Made by a program: the position numbers and the translations under genes | From: Cladorhizidae sp. MBARI D1340-BT2 | Taxonomy: Eukaryota; Porifera; Demospongiae; Poecilosclerida; Cladorhizidae | DNA: 64,000 nucleotides | Direction of reading: 5' to 3' | NCBI GenBank assembly: GCA_028752905.1 | Contig: JAQNBH010000010.1 | Coordinates: 18,720,422-18,784,421 of the forward strand | Notes under the pieces: generated by a model | What the model was told of the DNA's origin: nothing | The model's input: only the letters and a program-made list of their open reading frames with translations | Database searches by the model: none | In this document: positions 12,190-30,230 of the stretch, piece by piece | How positions within the stretch are numbered: the stretch's first letter is position 1 | Layout: every line of letters starts with the position of its first letter

Positions 12190-13121
12190 GCCTATTGCTG
12201 TTCCATACACAAGTATATATATAAAGGGGTGACCTCCCACTAAATTGACTTTAATTAGTAAAGTGCTCATGTGTGCAAGAACACACAGGACTGAAATAGT
12301 CACCACATTCACAAACCACTTCATCACAGACAGCTACAGGTGTATGTACCTGCGTGTATGTATATTAGGGCTCCTGTGGGAAGGTGGAATATCCCCTAGA
12401 AACCCCCTCTCTCCACACACACACACACACACACACACACACCAAAACTCTTGTAGAACTGTAGAACTATTTTCACATACACACACTCACTTTCTGGTTC
12501 ACCTAATTAAGTCTCATCATTACCATTTTCCGTTTTAAAACATTTTCCGTTTTTTCATTTTCCGTTTTAAAACATTTTCAGTTTCAGTTTTAAACAGTTT
12601 TAAAACATTTTCCGTTTTCAAAATTATCTTCAAGAAAAGAAGTGCAAAAAATGAATGCAAAAGACACAGAAGATGGTCCTCCTTGAATGCTTGGCACACA
12701 GAGCTAACAGGTGCACCTCCCTTGGCCTTGGCTCCTGCAGGGGTTGAAGCTGCAATACCTTTCTTCCACAACGATGCAGATGCTTCAACCCTCTGAATGC
12801 CAAGGGGGGACAGTTGCATTTTAGTAGTAACATTTTAGTAGTAGGTAAAAAAATAACTTGTGGTTACCACTTTATAGCTCCATAGATTCTACAAACTTCA
12901 TGGTATGGACTTGATATATAGGTCAAAAGATAAGTCTCTCTGTGTGCTCTCTTTTAATATTTTTCATAGATATAACTATAGCCAAGTTACTGGAGTTACA
13001 AGTGGAGGGAACCTCAAAACCTGAATGCCTGATTTTGCCACATAAATATCTCCAGATTGCCAAGTGCTCGAGAGTTGAAATTGGCTAGAGGAAGCCCTAC
13101 TCAACGACTTGTTTCATTAAG
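12190..13121. other. No recognised gene; short simple repeats
   Basis: It holds a (CA)n tract at about 12414-12442 and irregular ACATTTTCCGTTTT repeats at about 12530-12620. A minus-strand open stretch at 12640-12830 has plausible codon use but no recognisable family or clear splice frame. Confidence 0.5.
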
Positions 13122-13197
13122 GGCTAAAAGTAAGCATGTGGTCAAGCATGTGGTTGGTAAATAACCACATGCTTGACCACATACTTACGTTTTAGCC
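13122..13197. repeat. Near-perfect hairpin, arms about 34 bp
   Basis: Left arm starts GGCTAAAAGTAAGCATGTGG. Right arm is its reverse complement with one extra base and few mismatches, ending ACTTACGTTTTAGCC. The loop is about 7 bp. No target duplication is evident. Confidence 0.85.
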
Positions 13198-13417
13198 TCA
13201 TTTCCTTCACCAATTCCATGAATTCCTGTCTGCTTTCCACCATGGAAAATGGAAAATGATCCCCTCACACATAGACAAATACATACCCACACAGTGCAAG
13301 TGATGAGGGATGCAGCAGCCAGCAAGGGCCAGACTACTCATGAAGCAATAGCTGGATAGCAGCAAGACTGTAAGCCATTGCAGACACTGTGTCTAGGTGT
13401 TGGGTAAGATACCATAG

Positions 13418-14175
13418 CTCACCACTACACAGCACTCATTACATACTCATGCAGTAATGAATGCTCACCACCACACAGCACTCATTACATACTCATGCAG
13501 TAATGAATGCTCACCATCACACAGCACTCATTACATACTCATGCAGTAATGAATGCTCACCACCACACAGCACTCATTACATACTCATGCAGTAATGAAT
13601 GCTCACCACCACACAGCACTCATTACATACTCATGCAGTAATGAATGCTCACCACCACACAGCACTCATTACATACTCATGCAGTAATGAATGCTCACCA
13701 CCACACAGCACTCATTACATACTCATGCAGTAATGAATGCTCACCACCACACAGCACTCATTACATACTCATGCAGTAATGAATGCTCACCACCACACAG
13801 CACTCATTACATACTCATGCAGTAATGAATGCTCACCATCACACAGCACTCATTACATACTCATGCAGTAATGAATGCTCACCACCACACAGCACTCATT
13901 ACATACTCATGCAGTAATGAATGCTCACCATCACACAGCACTCATTACATACTCATGCAGTAATGAATGCTCACCATCACACAGCACTCATTACATACTC
14001 ATGCAGTAATGAATGCTCACCACCACACAGCACTCATTACATACTCATGCAGTAATGAATGCTCACCATCACACAGCACTCATTACATACTCATGCAGTA
14101 ATGAATGCTCACCACTACACAGCACTCATTACATACTCATGCAGTAATGAATGCTCAACATCACACAGCACTCAT
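13418..14175. repeat. 46-bp minisatellite (about 16 units) with an internal hairpin per unit
   Basis: The unit is ACCACCACACAGCACTCATT followed by ACATACTCATGCAGTAATGA and ATGCTC. Within each unit GCACTCATTAC and GTAATGAATGC can pair (10 of 11), so every unit is a potential stem-loop. Confidence 0.95.
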
Positions 14176-14210
14176 TATATATATGCTAGGTTGCTAGAGA
14201 AGCATGAAAG

Positions 14211-19455
<5,245 letters not shown>

Positions 19456-20427
19456 CTGCAGGAAGCACATACACACACACACACACACACACACTATTAT
19501 TACACACACAAACTCCTGAAATCTAGGTAAGGGATAATTGGTCTACTTGCATAGGAGATAAGAGCTGAGAAAAGTGGACAATTAACGGCATTGTGGCATT
19601 AGCTCATGAAACAAAATTCCCTACACTCAGGAACTTACACAGGAACTTAAATAATAATTAATCCCACAATGAAGCCATGACCCATACCAGTGCTTCCTGC
19701 ACGAGTTCTCTTGGGGAGGGGGTGGGTGGGGGACGACCTATGCTCCTTAGAGACATCTATGCCTCAATAACAGAGGAGCTTCTGGGGGTCCTCACCCAGG
19801 ACTTCCTCTTCTATGCTCATTCACCATCTCTGAGATTGATTTCCACCATATGGATTGAGTTGAACAGGCAGCAAATCTAGCACAAGGCTGAGCACCAGAA
19901 CAGACGTGCCTGCACGTTGTATGTGTATTGCACACGGTACAGGGTCTTGCATGTTGTTAAGAGACTGTACCAGGTGTTGGTAGTGAGGAGACCCTGTCAG
20001 ACACCACATACCCTGTCAGCAAAACCCAGGACCATGTTCTTCGCTGTTCTTAGTTGTCGTATAACGACCACAAGGAGAGAAGAGCTACATCTTGGCTGCA
20101 TTGTTGCCTTGAAGAGAATGCGAGAACGTTTTATGAGGACAAGAAAGCATCCTTACAAATCACCAACTGATGTTGAATAATCTTGGAAGAACATGAGAAC
20201 ACGGATGGATTAGGAGGGAGGGGTCTCTCCCCCACTCTATATGAACACACTGCTTACATAGTGTTCTTTCTCTAATAGGAACTGCAGTTACCTAATTATG
20301 TGATGAGTATTAGAGGGGCAATAAGGCTAATATTAAAGTCTGGTTGAGGGGGAGGGGGGTATGAGAATATTTTATATTGTTTTTAATCATCATTTATCGC
20401 AACTTGTGGTTGCAATTGTCCTCTTAG

Positions 20428-21109
20428 ACGGACTCTCTCTGGCTGGTCCAACTGAGTCTGGAAGCTCTTCTGTTGCGGAAGGCTACACTGCACAGGCACC
20501 AGGTATGTGTGCCTTCTGGGAAACACTTGCAATCACTTTGCCTTTGAGAAAGGAGGAACCATTCCTCGCTCGGACAAGGAAAAAATTCAGACACGCAAAA
20601 AGCATGAATGTTATTATAGTGAATATAGTGACTTGCATCTGTTTGAATAATTGCTATCATTAATGGTGTTTACTACATGGCCTTGGGATGTGAGCAGCTT
20701 ACACTTCCCACTCCCATACTCTACCTGCTCCTGGGAGGGAGGGAGAAGCAGCCGTGTCCTCAGTAGCTGCCATGCTGTCTTACAAACACACATCTATACA
20801 GTCTTGTTGTAGTCATCTATCTCTTAAACTATGTACAGATTTATTGATGCGTGTAGCAATTAAATAGGTTCTGTACATGAAGTATTGTTTACTATTTGTT
20901 TGCTTCAGGTCATCATGCCTCTTCGTGCATGCCAGAGGTCTCACTCCTTTAAAGACCTGTCCTCAGTGATGTCTCACGAGGATTCAGAACATGCTGCCTG
21001 CAAAACTAGGCGGTCTATCCCATCATCAGTAGCTAGCCTGCAATTGATTCTCACTCATGTAACTTTTCAAGGAATTCTGCTGCCTTCTCTCTTAGCAATG
21101 GTCCACTGA
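20428..21109 (+). CDS. Two candidate exons of an unidentified plus-strand gene (3' end)
   Basis: Segment 20428-20502 (75 nt) lies between acceptor TTGTCCTCTTAG and donor GTATGTGT. In the open frame it encodes TDSLWLVQLSLEALLLRKAT then LHRHQ. Segment 20909-21109 follows acceptor TTTGTTTGCTTCAG, is in phase, begins VIMPLRACQRSHSFKDLSSV and ends with TGA at 21107-21109. I do not recognise the protein. Another possible exon with acceptor at 20056 cannot be connected. Confidence is low because it depends on splice signals alone. Confidence 0.3.
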
Positions 21110-21837
21110 CTGGAGTGCCTTGCCCCCTTTTCTGAATGAACCAGAAATATAGAGCACTTTATTAAATAGCAAGGTGCACCACATTACAACTTCAACTCCT
21201 CCCCCGACTATCCAAGGTGCATGAAAATGCTCTTAAGTTAGGCTTCCTTCTTGTTGACCTCTGTCATCCTTGCCTTTCCAATGCCATACTCTTCTGCGAG
21301 TCCACCTCGAGTGGTTCCTTCGGATATCTTGCCAAGAATAGCTAACTACAACTCAATAGACAAAACTATGCCCATCTTTCTTCTGGCCACAGAGAACTGA
21401 TTTACATACAAATCTCTAGCTAGCCCCACCCAACTAATTTTCATGTTGATGATCATTACCATGTTTTATGAATTCGGATAATCCGAGGTTTGTAGAGATT
21501 TAGATATGCAGATATATAGTTCTGCAAACCAACAGCAAAACAACAACAACAACCGTTGGATAAAGGAAGACATTGTGGCTTCCCACCTGGCATCACAACA
21601 GCTGGATAATAATCTAGCCATCTCAACCTGAGAGCCAGAGCTGTAAAACAGTTTCTCTCTTCCCCTCTAGGCAGGTGTAGTGATTCATGGCCATGCTAAG
21701 GCTGCACAAGCCAAGAATAGTCAAGATGGGGCACATGAACATATCACTTGGCCATGGTGTGTGTGCCCCCTCAAACATCATTGCCCAGGTGTGTGTACCC
21801 CCTGAACATTATTACCCAGGTGTGTGTACCCCCTGAA
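21110..21837. other. No recognised feature
   Basis: Unique-looking sequence with no convincing ORF or repeat. A short duplication of GTGTGTACCCCCTGAACAT occurs near 21791-21840, just before the array. Confidence 0.5.
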
Positions 21838-23840
21838 CATTAGGCATGCACATATAAATACTCCATTAGTCTATAGGCATGCACATATAAATACTCCATT
21901 AGTCTATAGACATGCACATATAAATACTCCATTAGTCTATAGACATGCACATATAAATACTCCATTAGTCTATAGACATGCACATATAAATACTCCATTA
22001 GTCTATAGACATGCACATATAAATACTCCATTAGTCTATAGACATGCACATATAAATACTCCATTAGTCTATAGACATGCACATATAAATACTCCATTAG
22101 TCTATAGACATGCACATATAAATACTCCATTAGTCTATAGGCATGCACATATAAATACTCCATTAGTCTATAGGCATGCACATATAAATACTCCATTAGT
22201 CTATAGACATGCACATATAAATACTCCATTAGTCTATAGGCATGCACATATAAATACTCCATTAGTCTATAGGCATGCACATATAAATACTCCATTAGTC
22301 TATAGGCATGCACATATAAATACTCCATTAGTCTATAGACATGCACATATAAATACTCCATTAGTCTATAGGCATGCACATATAAATACTCCATTAGTCT
22401 ATAGACATGTGCATATAAATACTCCATTAGTCTATAGGCATGCACATATAAATACTCCATTAGTCTATAGACATGCACATATAAATACTCCATTAGTCTA
22501 TAGACATGCACATATAAATACTCCATTAGTCTATAGACATGCACATATAAATACTCCATTAGTCTATAGACATGCACATATAAATACTCCATTAGTCTAT
22601 AGACATGCACATATAAATACTCCATTAGTCTATAGACATGCACATATAAATACTCCATTAGTCTATAGACATGCACATATAAATACTCCATTAGTCTATA
22701 GGCATGCACATATAAATACTCCATTAGTCTATAGGCATGCACATATAAATACTCCATTAGTCTATAGACATGCACATATAAATACTCCATTAGTCTATAG
22801 ACATGCACATATAAATACTCCATTAGTCTATAGACATGCACATATAAATACTCCATTAGTCTATAGACATGCACATATAAATACTCCATTAGTCTATAGA
22901 CATGCACATATAAATACTCCATTAGTCTATAGGCATGCACATATAAATACTCCATTAGTCTATAGACATGCACATATAAATACTCCATTAGTCTATAGAC
23001 ATGCACATATAAATACTCCATTAGTCTATAGGCATGCACATATAAATACTCCATTAGTCTATAGACATGCACATATAAATACTCCATTAGTCTATAAATA
23101 CTCCATTAGTCTATAGACATGCACATATAAATACTCCATTAATCTATAGACATGCACATATAAATACTCCATTAGTCTATAGACATGCACATATAAATAC
23201 TCCATTAGTCTATAGACATGCACATATAAATACTCCATTAGTCTATAGGCATGCACATATAAATACTCCATTAGTCTATAGGCATGCACATATAAATACT
23301 CCATTAGTCTATAGACATGCACATATAAATACTCCATTAGTCTATAGACATGCACATATAAATACTCCATTAGTCTATAGACATGCACATATAAATACTC
23401 CATTAGTCTATAGGGATGCACATATAAATACTCCATTAGTCTATAGACATGCACATATAAATACTCATTAGTCTATAGACATGCACATATAAATACTCCA
23501 TTAGTCTATAGGCATGCACATATAAATACTCCATTAGTCTATAGACATGCACATATAAATACTCCATTAGTCTATAGGCATGCACATATAAATACTCCAT
23601 TAGTCTATAGACATGCACATATAAATACTCCATTAGTCTATAGGCATGCACATATATATACTCCATTAGTCTATAGGCATGCACATATAAATACTCCATT
23701 AGTCTATAGACATGCACATATAAATACTCCACTAGTCTATAGACATGCACATATAAATACTCCATTAGTCTATAGACATGCACATATAAATACTCCATTA
23801 GTCTATAGACATGCACATATAAATACTCCATTAGTCTATA
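21838..23840. repeat. 33-bp minisatellite array (about 60 units)
   Basis: The unit is ACATGCACATATAAATACTC followed by CATTAGTCTATAG, with a G/A variant at the first base. The unit is a multiple of three with no stop in one frame of each strand. Long ORFs run both ways: plus 21824-23116 (HINTPLVYRHA repeat) and minus 21840-23087 (MEYLYVHVYRL repeat). Single-base indels near 23095 and 23465 break both. I regard it as non-coding. Confidence 0.95.
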
Positions 23841-26800
23841 CCAGTTCTTCCAGTAGGAGGAGGGAACACCTAGGCATGATATATATATTATAGTCCCTTG
23901 TGCAAGCATAGAAGCAACACCTATATACTCTAATTGGTGAGAAGAGAGAGGGTGAGAGAAGGGGAGAATGCTGGGGTTACCTAACACCTCTCACATCATT
24001 GGAGACAAATTGAAAAAATAAGGGGGGGATGGGCAGTGAGAGGAATTCACTTAGCTAATGATACTTGCTCCAGAGAATCGATCAACTGAACCTACACGAG
24101 GGCTGGTTGACTCAAGCTAGACCATAGTAATTAATTGCTTTCATAAAATCTCATTACTAAGGCTTTACCTTACTTGGACATGTTTTGAAATATAAGTTCA
24201 TTTACGCAGACATTTTCCAGCTTGCCCTAATTTAATCTGATTGATGTGGGTTACATGTAGCTAACCACACTTCTAAAGGAATCCGGGTTAAAAGCCCCCA
24301 TGTTAAAAGCCCCCATGTAAACGGAGCGGAAAGAGACCCTTGCGATGGATTTTACAGTCACCATTCCTGGAAAAATCATTATTCCTTAATTAAGTTAAGT
24401 AAATAGCTTTCACACCACAATTAACTATAAAAACACAAAAAATACCTGTTTATGAAGAATGGAGAGGGCCAAGTCTCTTCTCTCTAATAGACCTTTCCAA
24501 CCTATCTTTGACTGCGCGAAGAGCCTCGAAATAGCTGATTAAAAGGATATATTCCATTTAACGCCCATCTAACACTGCGGACCACTTCAACAAATCTGCA
24601 GGTTGTGTGCATATGGCAGCTTTAGTAAACTCTTAAGATAGACTGGGGAGCTGTGTTGGTATCTTGATCTGCTCAGGGCAATACAAGACCCTCAGCGCAA
24701 GGATTAATTTTATATTTCGTTACCATGGAAATTAGATAGATCACGTGACAATTACGTATTGCGAGGCCTATAATTACTTGACATTCGACTGGTTGCGGTG
24801 CTGTTGACGAGTTCTCTGGTCTCCTAGGACTATTTGAGGTGAGTGAAACTGACTTTTGCTAACACCTAGCTGTGTATTTTAACTTCTTGGTCTTCACCTG
24901 TCGCGTGCGATTACCTTCCTAGGTGAATAACATGATTGCACCTACCAGCTAAGTATATAGTGGCTGAGTTGGTTGTCAACAATTTACTGTTTCCTTCTCT
25001 GCTTTACATGATTGTAGATATCCTCTGCTTAGGTGGTTTGATGTGATGGTTTGATGTGATGTCCAATTTTGAAGAAGACTCCTATCTATTTAGTTTTGGG
25101 CACTAGCTCCTTTGTTTTGGTGACCTCTAGCATCACTCTGAACTTAGTTGTAATGTATAGTGGCAAACCAAAAGTACTGAACAACCATATGCCTCAGGAC
25201 TTGCAATGGCTGTTGTGACATCATAACTTACTCTACAAATACCTTACTACTCCCAACGAATTGTATATACTATTCGTAGTCCTCTAGATAGATAGTATTT
25301 ACTCAATGTTATGGAATGAGCTGTTAGCTCAAGAATGTTGGCAAGCTCTTTTAGGAAACACTATCACTTGGTTACCCGTGGTAACTCAACTGCTACCTTG
25401 GTACACTTGTGCATTTGGTGGTAAACTATTACCTTACACAATTTTTTTATTATAATTTTATTTTATTTTTGCAACCAGTACTTTTGACCCTCCCTTCACC
25501 CTGAAGAAGACCCAAGTACATGGATTGAAATGTTGGCCCCCCAAAAAAATTCTGACAAGTGTTTGCATATTATATCGTCAGTTGAAAATCACTGTTTTAG
25601 CTGTTACCTTATTGGACATGATCATTACGCTCGCCTCTGACTCAGACTGTTACTTAGGTAGCTTCTGTCGCATCTAGACAAATCTGTTTGTTTGCGTTCG
25701 TAACAGTTCCCACACTTGCTGCACGTGGCCTGAAGAGGCGTAATGATTATGTTAAGGCTTCGTCCCATCCCAGTGAAGTGCCCCACCTGCTAGGGATTCT
25801 TAGTGGCATGCAGTGTTGGCTCCCAGATCGTGGTACACAAAATCATTACCTATGTTGTATTCCAGGTGTCAATGCACGTGCTATAGGCTAAGAAGCCATC
25901 TGTTGAAATTCCTTTAAGGAGTGCTCTAGATACACTGAGGCAAGTTGATTTGAAGGGGCCAAAATTCCCCTAATGTACACCTGGTCCCATCTAGAAGAAT
26001 TTTCTATCAAAGGACCTCTGTCCAATTACCATAGTGAACTCTGGTTGTTAAGGCACTCGATGTTTAGTGTATATAAAGTTGATGAGTGCCCATTTCATTG
26101 TTGTTAGAAACAGTCTTTGTGAGGCGTTTTTGGCGCTGACATCGATGTTGATGGGAAAAAGTACCAATTATGTGCATGCGTATTAGCTGCACCGTCTAGG
26201 CAACATTACTAGTATGAGCACGTCTATTATTAGCTTCAATTGTCTCGAGTTGTTTGTAATATCCCGACAAGCTTCTTGCTGCTTATTTGGAAGGGACTAA
26301 GTCCTTTTCCCCATCTTCTAGTAGCGCTGTAACTCCCCCACGACCTGTTAAGTTCAAAAACACTTTCCAACCTACCCGACGATTGTACTTCTTACTTGTA
26401 AAAGATGCCACTAGCGAGCTTGTCGCAAGAATTGCTCTCTTCATGGGCTAAAAGGAGCTTTTCTCTATGTAGGTTGTCCAAGTAGTTCTGTAGCGTACCT
26501 GTTTCCAAGGGGAAAAAGTCAAACGCTTTAATGACCATTGCTACTTCTTCTTAGTTTGCCTCGAGATAGACTTGCTCATAAACTGCCTCAAGAAACCGGG
26601 TCTTTCTTAGTCTAGTTAGAGAAATTAGCTTTTTCATCAACTAGCTCGCAAAATTAGGTCTCAGTCCTCCTCCGAAAAAATTATGAAAGTAATTGTTGTT
26701 TAATTTTTACTGTGAGTGTGGGTTATTTAGAAATAGTGTTTAGTAAACAGAAAGCTGCACCAGCAGAGAGCTCCCACTCTCACCAACATGCTCTGAGGTG

Positions 26801-27469
26801 GCCCATCTCAGAAGCAACAGGCAAACTACAAACTTGGCATGTATACTGCGATCATTTTCATTGAGGCTAGAGTGGATGGGGCTATTGCTATATGAATATC
26901 AGTGCAGAACTTACTATAATGTTTTAGACGCCGTGTCATACCCAACTTCTAATCTTAAACGCCATGACAACACTGCGGAATGTTAAACGAAAAGAAAAAT
27001 CTCACCTACAGTATGTGACTGTACCATATTTTAGTATCTGTAGATCAGTGAAGATACTACTTTGTCACGCCGAGTAGTGATAACAATAATTCCTTGTGAG
27101 AACATCAGCACTAGTTGTCATGCTTGCTATGCCTGAAGGAATGTCGTGTAGATGTTCCCCATGGATAGTGTCATAAAAAAATGCAGTCTTGGCCCATCCA
27201 TCTTGATTAAACACAACTCCTCGTGTTTGCAATGCATCATGACAGTTTTTGTGCTTGGCTTGACTACATTCTGGACACTGTTCAGCAGGTTTCCTTGTTT
27301 ATTGCACATATCTTAGATTGAATCAACAACAGCACCCTTGTGCTTACGTAGTGGTGCCAGGTGCCAACTTCACTTCATAATTATGATTTCTCACCTTGAT
27401 AGGGAGAGTAGTACTTGTTGTAGTCCCATACTGGAACCTTAGTGTGGCACTAGATCTCATTATATAGCG
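23841..27469. other. 3.6 kb without a confident gene; one Penelope-type 3' tail-like motif
   Basis: ORFs are short and unrecognised (for example 25688-25891, 26798-26986 and minus 27127-27309). At about 25497-25540 the sequence CTGAAGAAGACCCAAGTACA, then GGATTGAAATGTTGG, resembles the GATGAAG...GAAATGTCG motif seen at the 3' end of the Penelope-like element at 34792. It may be a dead 3' tail. Nothing else could be supported. Confidence 0.4.
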
Positions 27470-27775
27470 TCCTCTATAAACAGCACACTAGTTCTAAACC
27501 CATGCTGATACCTTAGTAGTGAGGTAATAATAGTAGTGAGGTAATAAACCTCATGATAAAGGACACCCTCTATATACAGTACTAGCCCCATGCTAATGCC
27601 TTATGAGGTAATAAACCTCATAATAAAGGACACCCTCTATATACAGTACTAGCCCCATGCTAATGCCTTTGATGAGGTAGTAAACCTCATAATAAAGGAC
27701 ACCCTCTGTATACAGTACTAGTCCCATGCTAATGCCTTTGATGAGGTAGTGAACCTCATAATAAAGGACACCGTG
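27470..27775. repeat. 69-bp tandem repeat, about 4 copies
   Basis: The unit contains TGAGGTAGTAAACCTCATAA and GGACACCCTCTATATACAGT. GAGGTAATAAACCTC inside it is a small hairpin. Confidence 0.88.
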
Positions 27776-28439
27776 GTTTCTTTCTGGAAGGGGGTGGCTT
27801 ACCCCTTCCTCCTTGATCTAATTTTCCCATCTTGGAAGTGTTAAGAAGATCTGTAAGCTAAATGATCAGTCCTATCTTCTCCTCACAAAACAACGGTCCG
27901 TTGTGGAAACGCTCGCTAGATGTGTAGGGATTACAGTTGGCAGCTCGCTAACTAATTGATGGAAATCCACATATCTGCCCCGCCCCCCCTGCATTCCAGA
28001 ATTTCACCAACCTTGATTTTCCCCCTCCCTCAGGACTGCCTCTCATAGAATGCTAAAAGAAGTACTGGCACTCTCTCTGCACAAGACTGTGACTTTGTAT
28101 CTATGCTGGTGGACACCCTGTGAGGGTGTCCGCCGAACACATCTACCAATCCCTTATGCCTCACTAGCTGGCTGTTAGTCTGCCTGTAACTTCACCTATA
28201 GAGTATGCATGTGTATGTGTGTGTGTATCTATGTACTGGCTTGTTATTCTCTATACATCAGCCGTCAGTCAGAACAAGAGCTGTCTAGGTCGAGATGTGC
28301 CAAGCCCTAGTGCATGGCTCAAAATCTAGACAGTCACTTTGAAAAACCTAATTAGTTGATGAGCAGGCCAACTCAAAGGCATACCTTAAAAGCTGGTTTT
28401 AGTAAGCAGGGTGCTTATAGCATCTGCCAGCAAGAAAAT

Positions 28440-28695
28440 GGCTCTAGCAGCTGCTTAAGCTTGTCAACACTACATGCATGATGCTACGTGATGTGATGTG
28501 ATGGCATCTCATATTGTTAACTGGTGTTAAAGTCTTGTCAAGACTACATGATGATGCTACATGATGTGATTGAAGGCCTCTCATATCGTTAACTGGTGTT
28601 AAAGTCTTGTCAACACTACATGCATGATGCTTACGTGATGTGATTGAGGGCCTCTCATATTGTTAACTGGTGTTAAAGTCTTGTCAACACTACAG
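28440..28695. repeat. About 76-bp tandem repeat, 3 copies
   Basis: The segment TGATGCTACGTGATGTGAT through TTAACTGGTGTTAAAGTC repeats three times with small indels. Confidence 0.85.
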
Positions 28696-29392
28696 TACAT
28701 ACACATAAAAAAATAATGCAATCTTGACATTTTTCAAGTGTCTTCTGCCTATCCATGCTGCAATTAATCAGACTCGTTCAGTCTGGAGCCATAATATGTG
28801 GTTTGGGATGAACCTGAACTCGTTTAGGTAAGATGCATACCTGTCTATGAGCTATTTCATGTACCTTCGCGCTCGGAGAAGACGGCATTTCCATGGCTGA
28901 TATTTGGATCAATTATTTAATAGTATAGGGTGGGGCAAAAAGCATCCCACATTTTACACGATCATTGGTGGGTGCTAGTGAAGTTAGGCAGGTGGTAGTG
29001 GTGTCTTCCTGTAGCTAATGTCTTACCGTTTCAGTTGCCATCATGATTTGGACCAGTGTGCACCGCGCGTTTGCTGTAGAAACATTTATCAAGAGTGGTA
29101 AATGTGTGATTGCGACGCTGAGAGCATTTCGTATCCACTTCGGGCTTGGTTGAAATGATGCTGTTCCAGACCGAAATACCATATTGCTATCATTGAAAAA
29201 TTCAGGGTCACAGGTTCGGTGTTAAAAAAAGAAAAACATCTAGAAGACCTCGGAGCGTTCGTACATCAACCAACAACCATTAATGAAGATGCTATACCAA
29301 AAAAATTGTCCCGGAAGCTCCGGGACGGTCCCGGATTTGCACTTGATGAAATGTGTCCCGCACGGATTTGGTGTTTGTCCCGGAACTGGATT

Positions 29393-29865
29393 AACTGGCT
29401 ACAGCACTGTGAAACTAAAGGCTCCTCCATAGCAGCTGCCAATTTACAACTGGCTACAGCACTGTGAAACTAAAGGCTCCTCCATAGCAGCTGCCAATTT
29501 ACAACTGGCTACAGCACTGTGAAACTAAAGGCTCCTCCATAGCAGCTGCCAATTTACAACTGGCTACAGCACTGTGAAACTAAAGGCTCCTCCATAGCAG
29601 CTGCCAATTTACAACTGGCTACAGCACTGTGAAACTAAAGGCTCCTCCATAGCAGCTGCCAATTTACAACTGGCTACAGCACTGTGAAACTAAAGGCTCC
29701 TCCATAGCAGCTGCCAATTTACAACTGGCTATACAGCACTGTGAAACTAAAGGCTCCTCCATAGCAGCTGCCAATTTACAACTGGCTACAGCACTGTGAA
29801 ACTGAAGGCTCCTCCATAGCACTGGCTATACAGCACTATGAGACTAAAGGCTCCTCCTTAGCAGA
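29393..29865. repeat. 55-bp minisatellite (about 8 units)
   Basis: The unit is AACTGGCTACAGCACTGTGA, AACTAAAGGCTCCTCCATAG and CAGCTGCCAATTTAC. It lies within the sequence inserted into mariner copy 2, ahead of the hAT transposase relic. Confidence 0.93.
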
Positions 29866-30230
29866 TGCTACACCTTGCCCCTACACAAGTCAGCGCTTCA
29901 CTTCACAACTGACTTCACTTCACAACTGACGAGCAGAGGAAAATCCAGCTGCTACCTGACAGTCAGAGTTAATAATAATAATTATTATATGATTTTGCAG
30001 CATACGTGAGAATTGCATTACATGAAAGGATAATTTGAGACAATGACAATATGTGATTGTCCGGAAGGTACCTATAAGAGCTATAGGCAACCACAAAATT
30101 ATTTAGAGTATTTGGAGGTGTGAGGGATATTCATACATTTGGAGCGTGGACAGGAAAAATGAAATGTGCATGGTGTGCCTGATAAAAAGTCGGTGGTAAA
30201 GTGTTACCTTGGCCTCTCTCTCTCTCTGTT

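Noticed and set aside
12535..12833. Minus-strand ORF with VEASASLWKKGIAASTPAGA as a gene
   Set aside because: No recognisable family, and the C-terminal part is translated from a simple TTTTCCG repeat.
1..14175. Regular repeats considered as CRISPR arrays
   Set aside because: Units are contiguous repeats without unique spacers, and the context is eukaryotic transposons.
20057..20180. Extra exon with acceptor TTCGCTGTTCTTAG (SYNDHKERRATSWLHCCLEE)
   Set aside because: It ends in a stop without a donor and could not be placed in phase with the exons at 20428 or 20909.
26270..26480. Possible gag zinc knuckle (CKRCH...CRKNC) on the plus strand
   Set aside because: Contains a stop, has no supporting gag or pol sequence nearby, and the spacing is not canonical.
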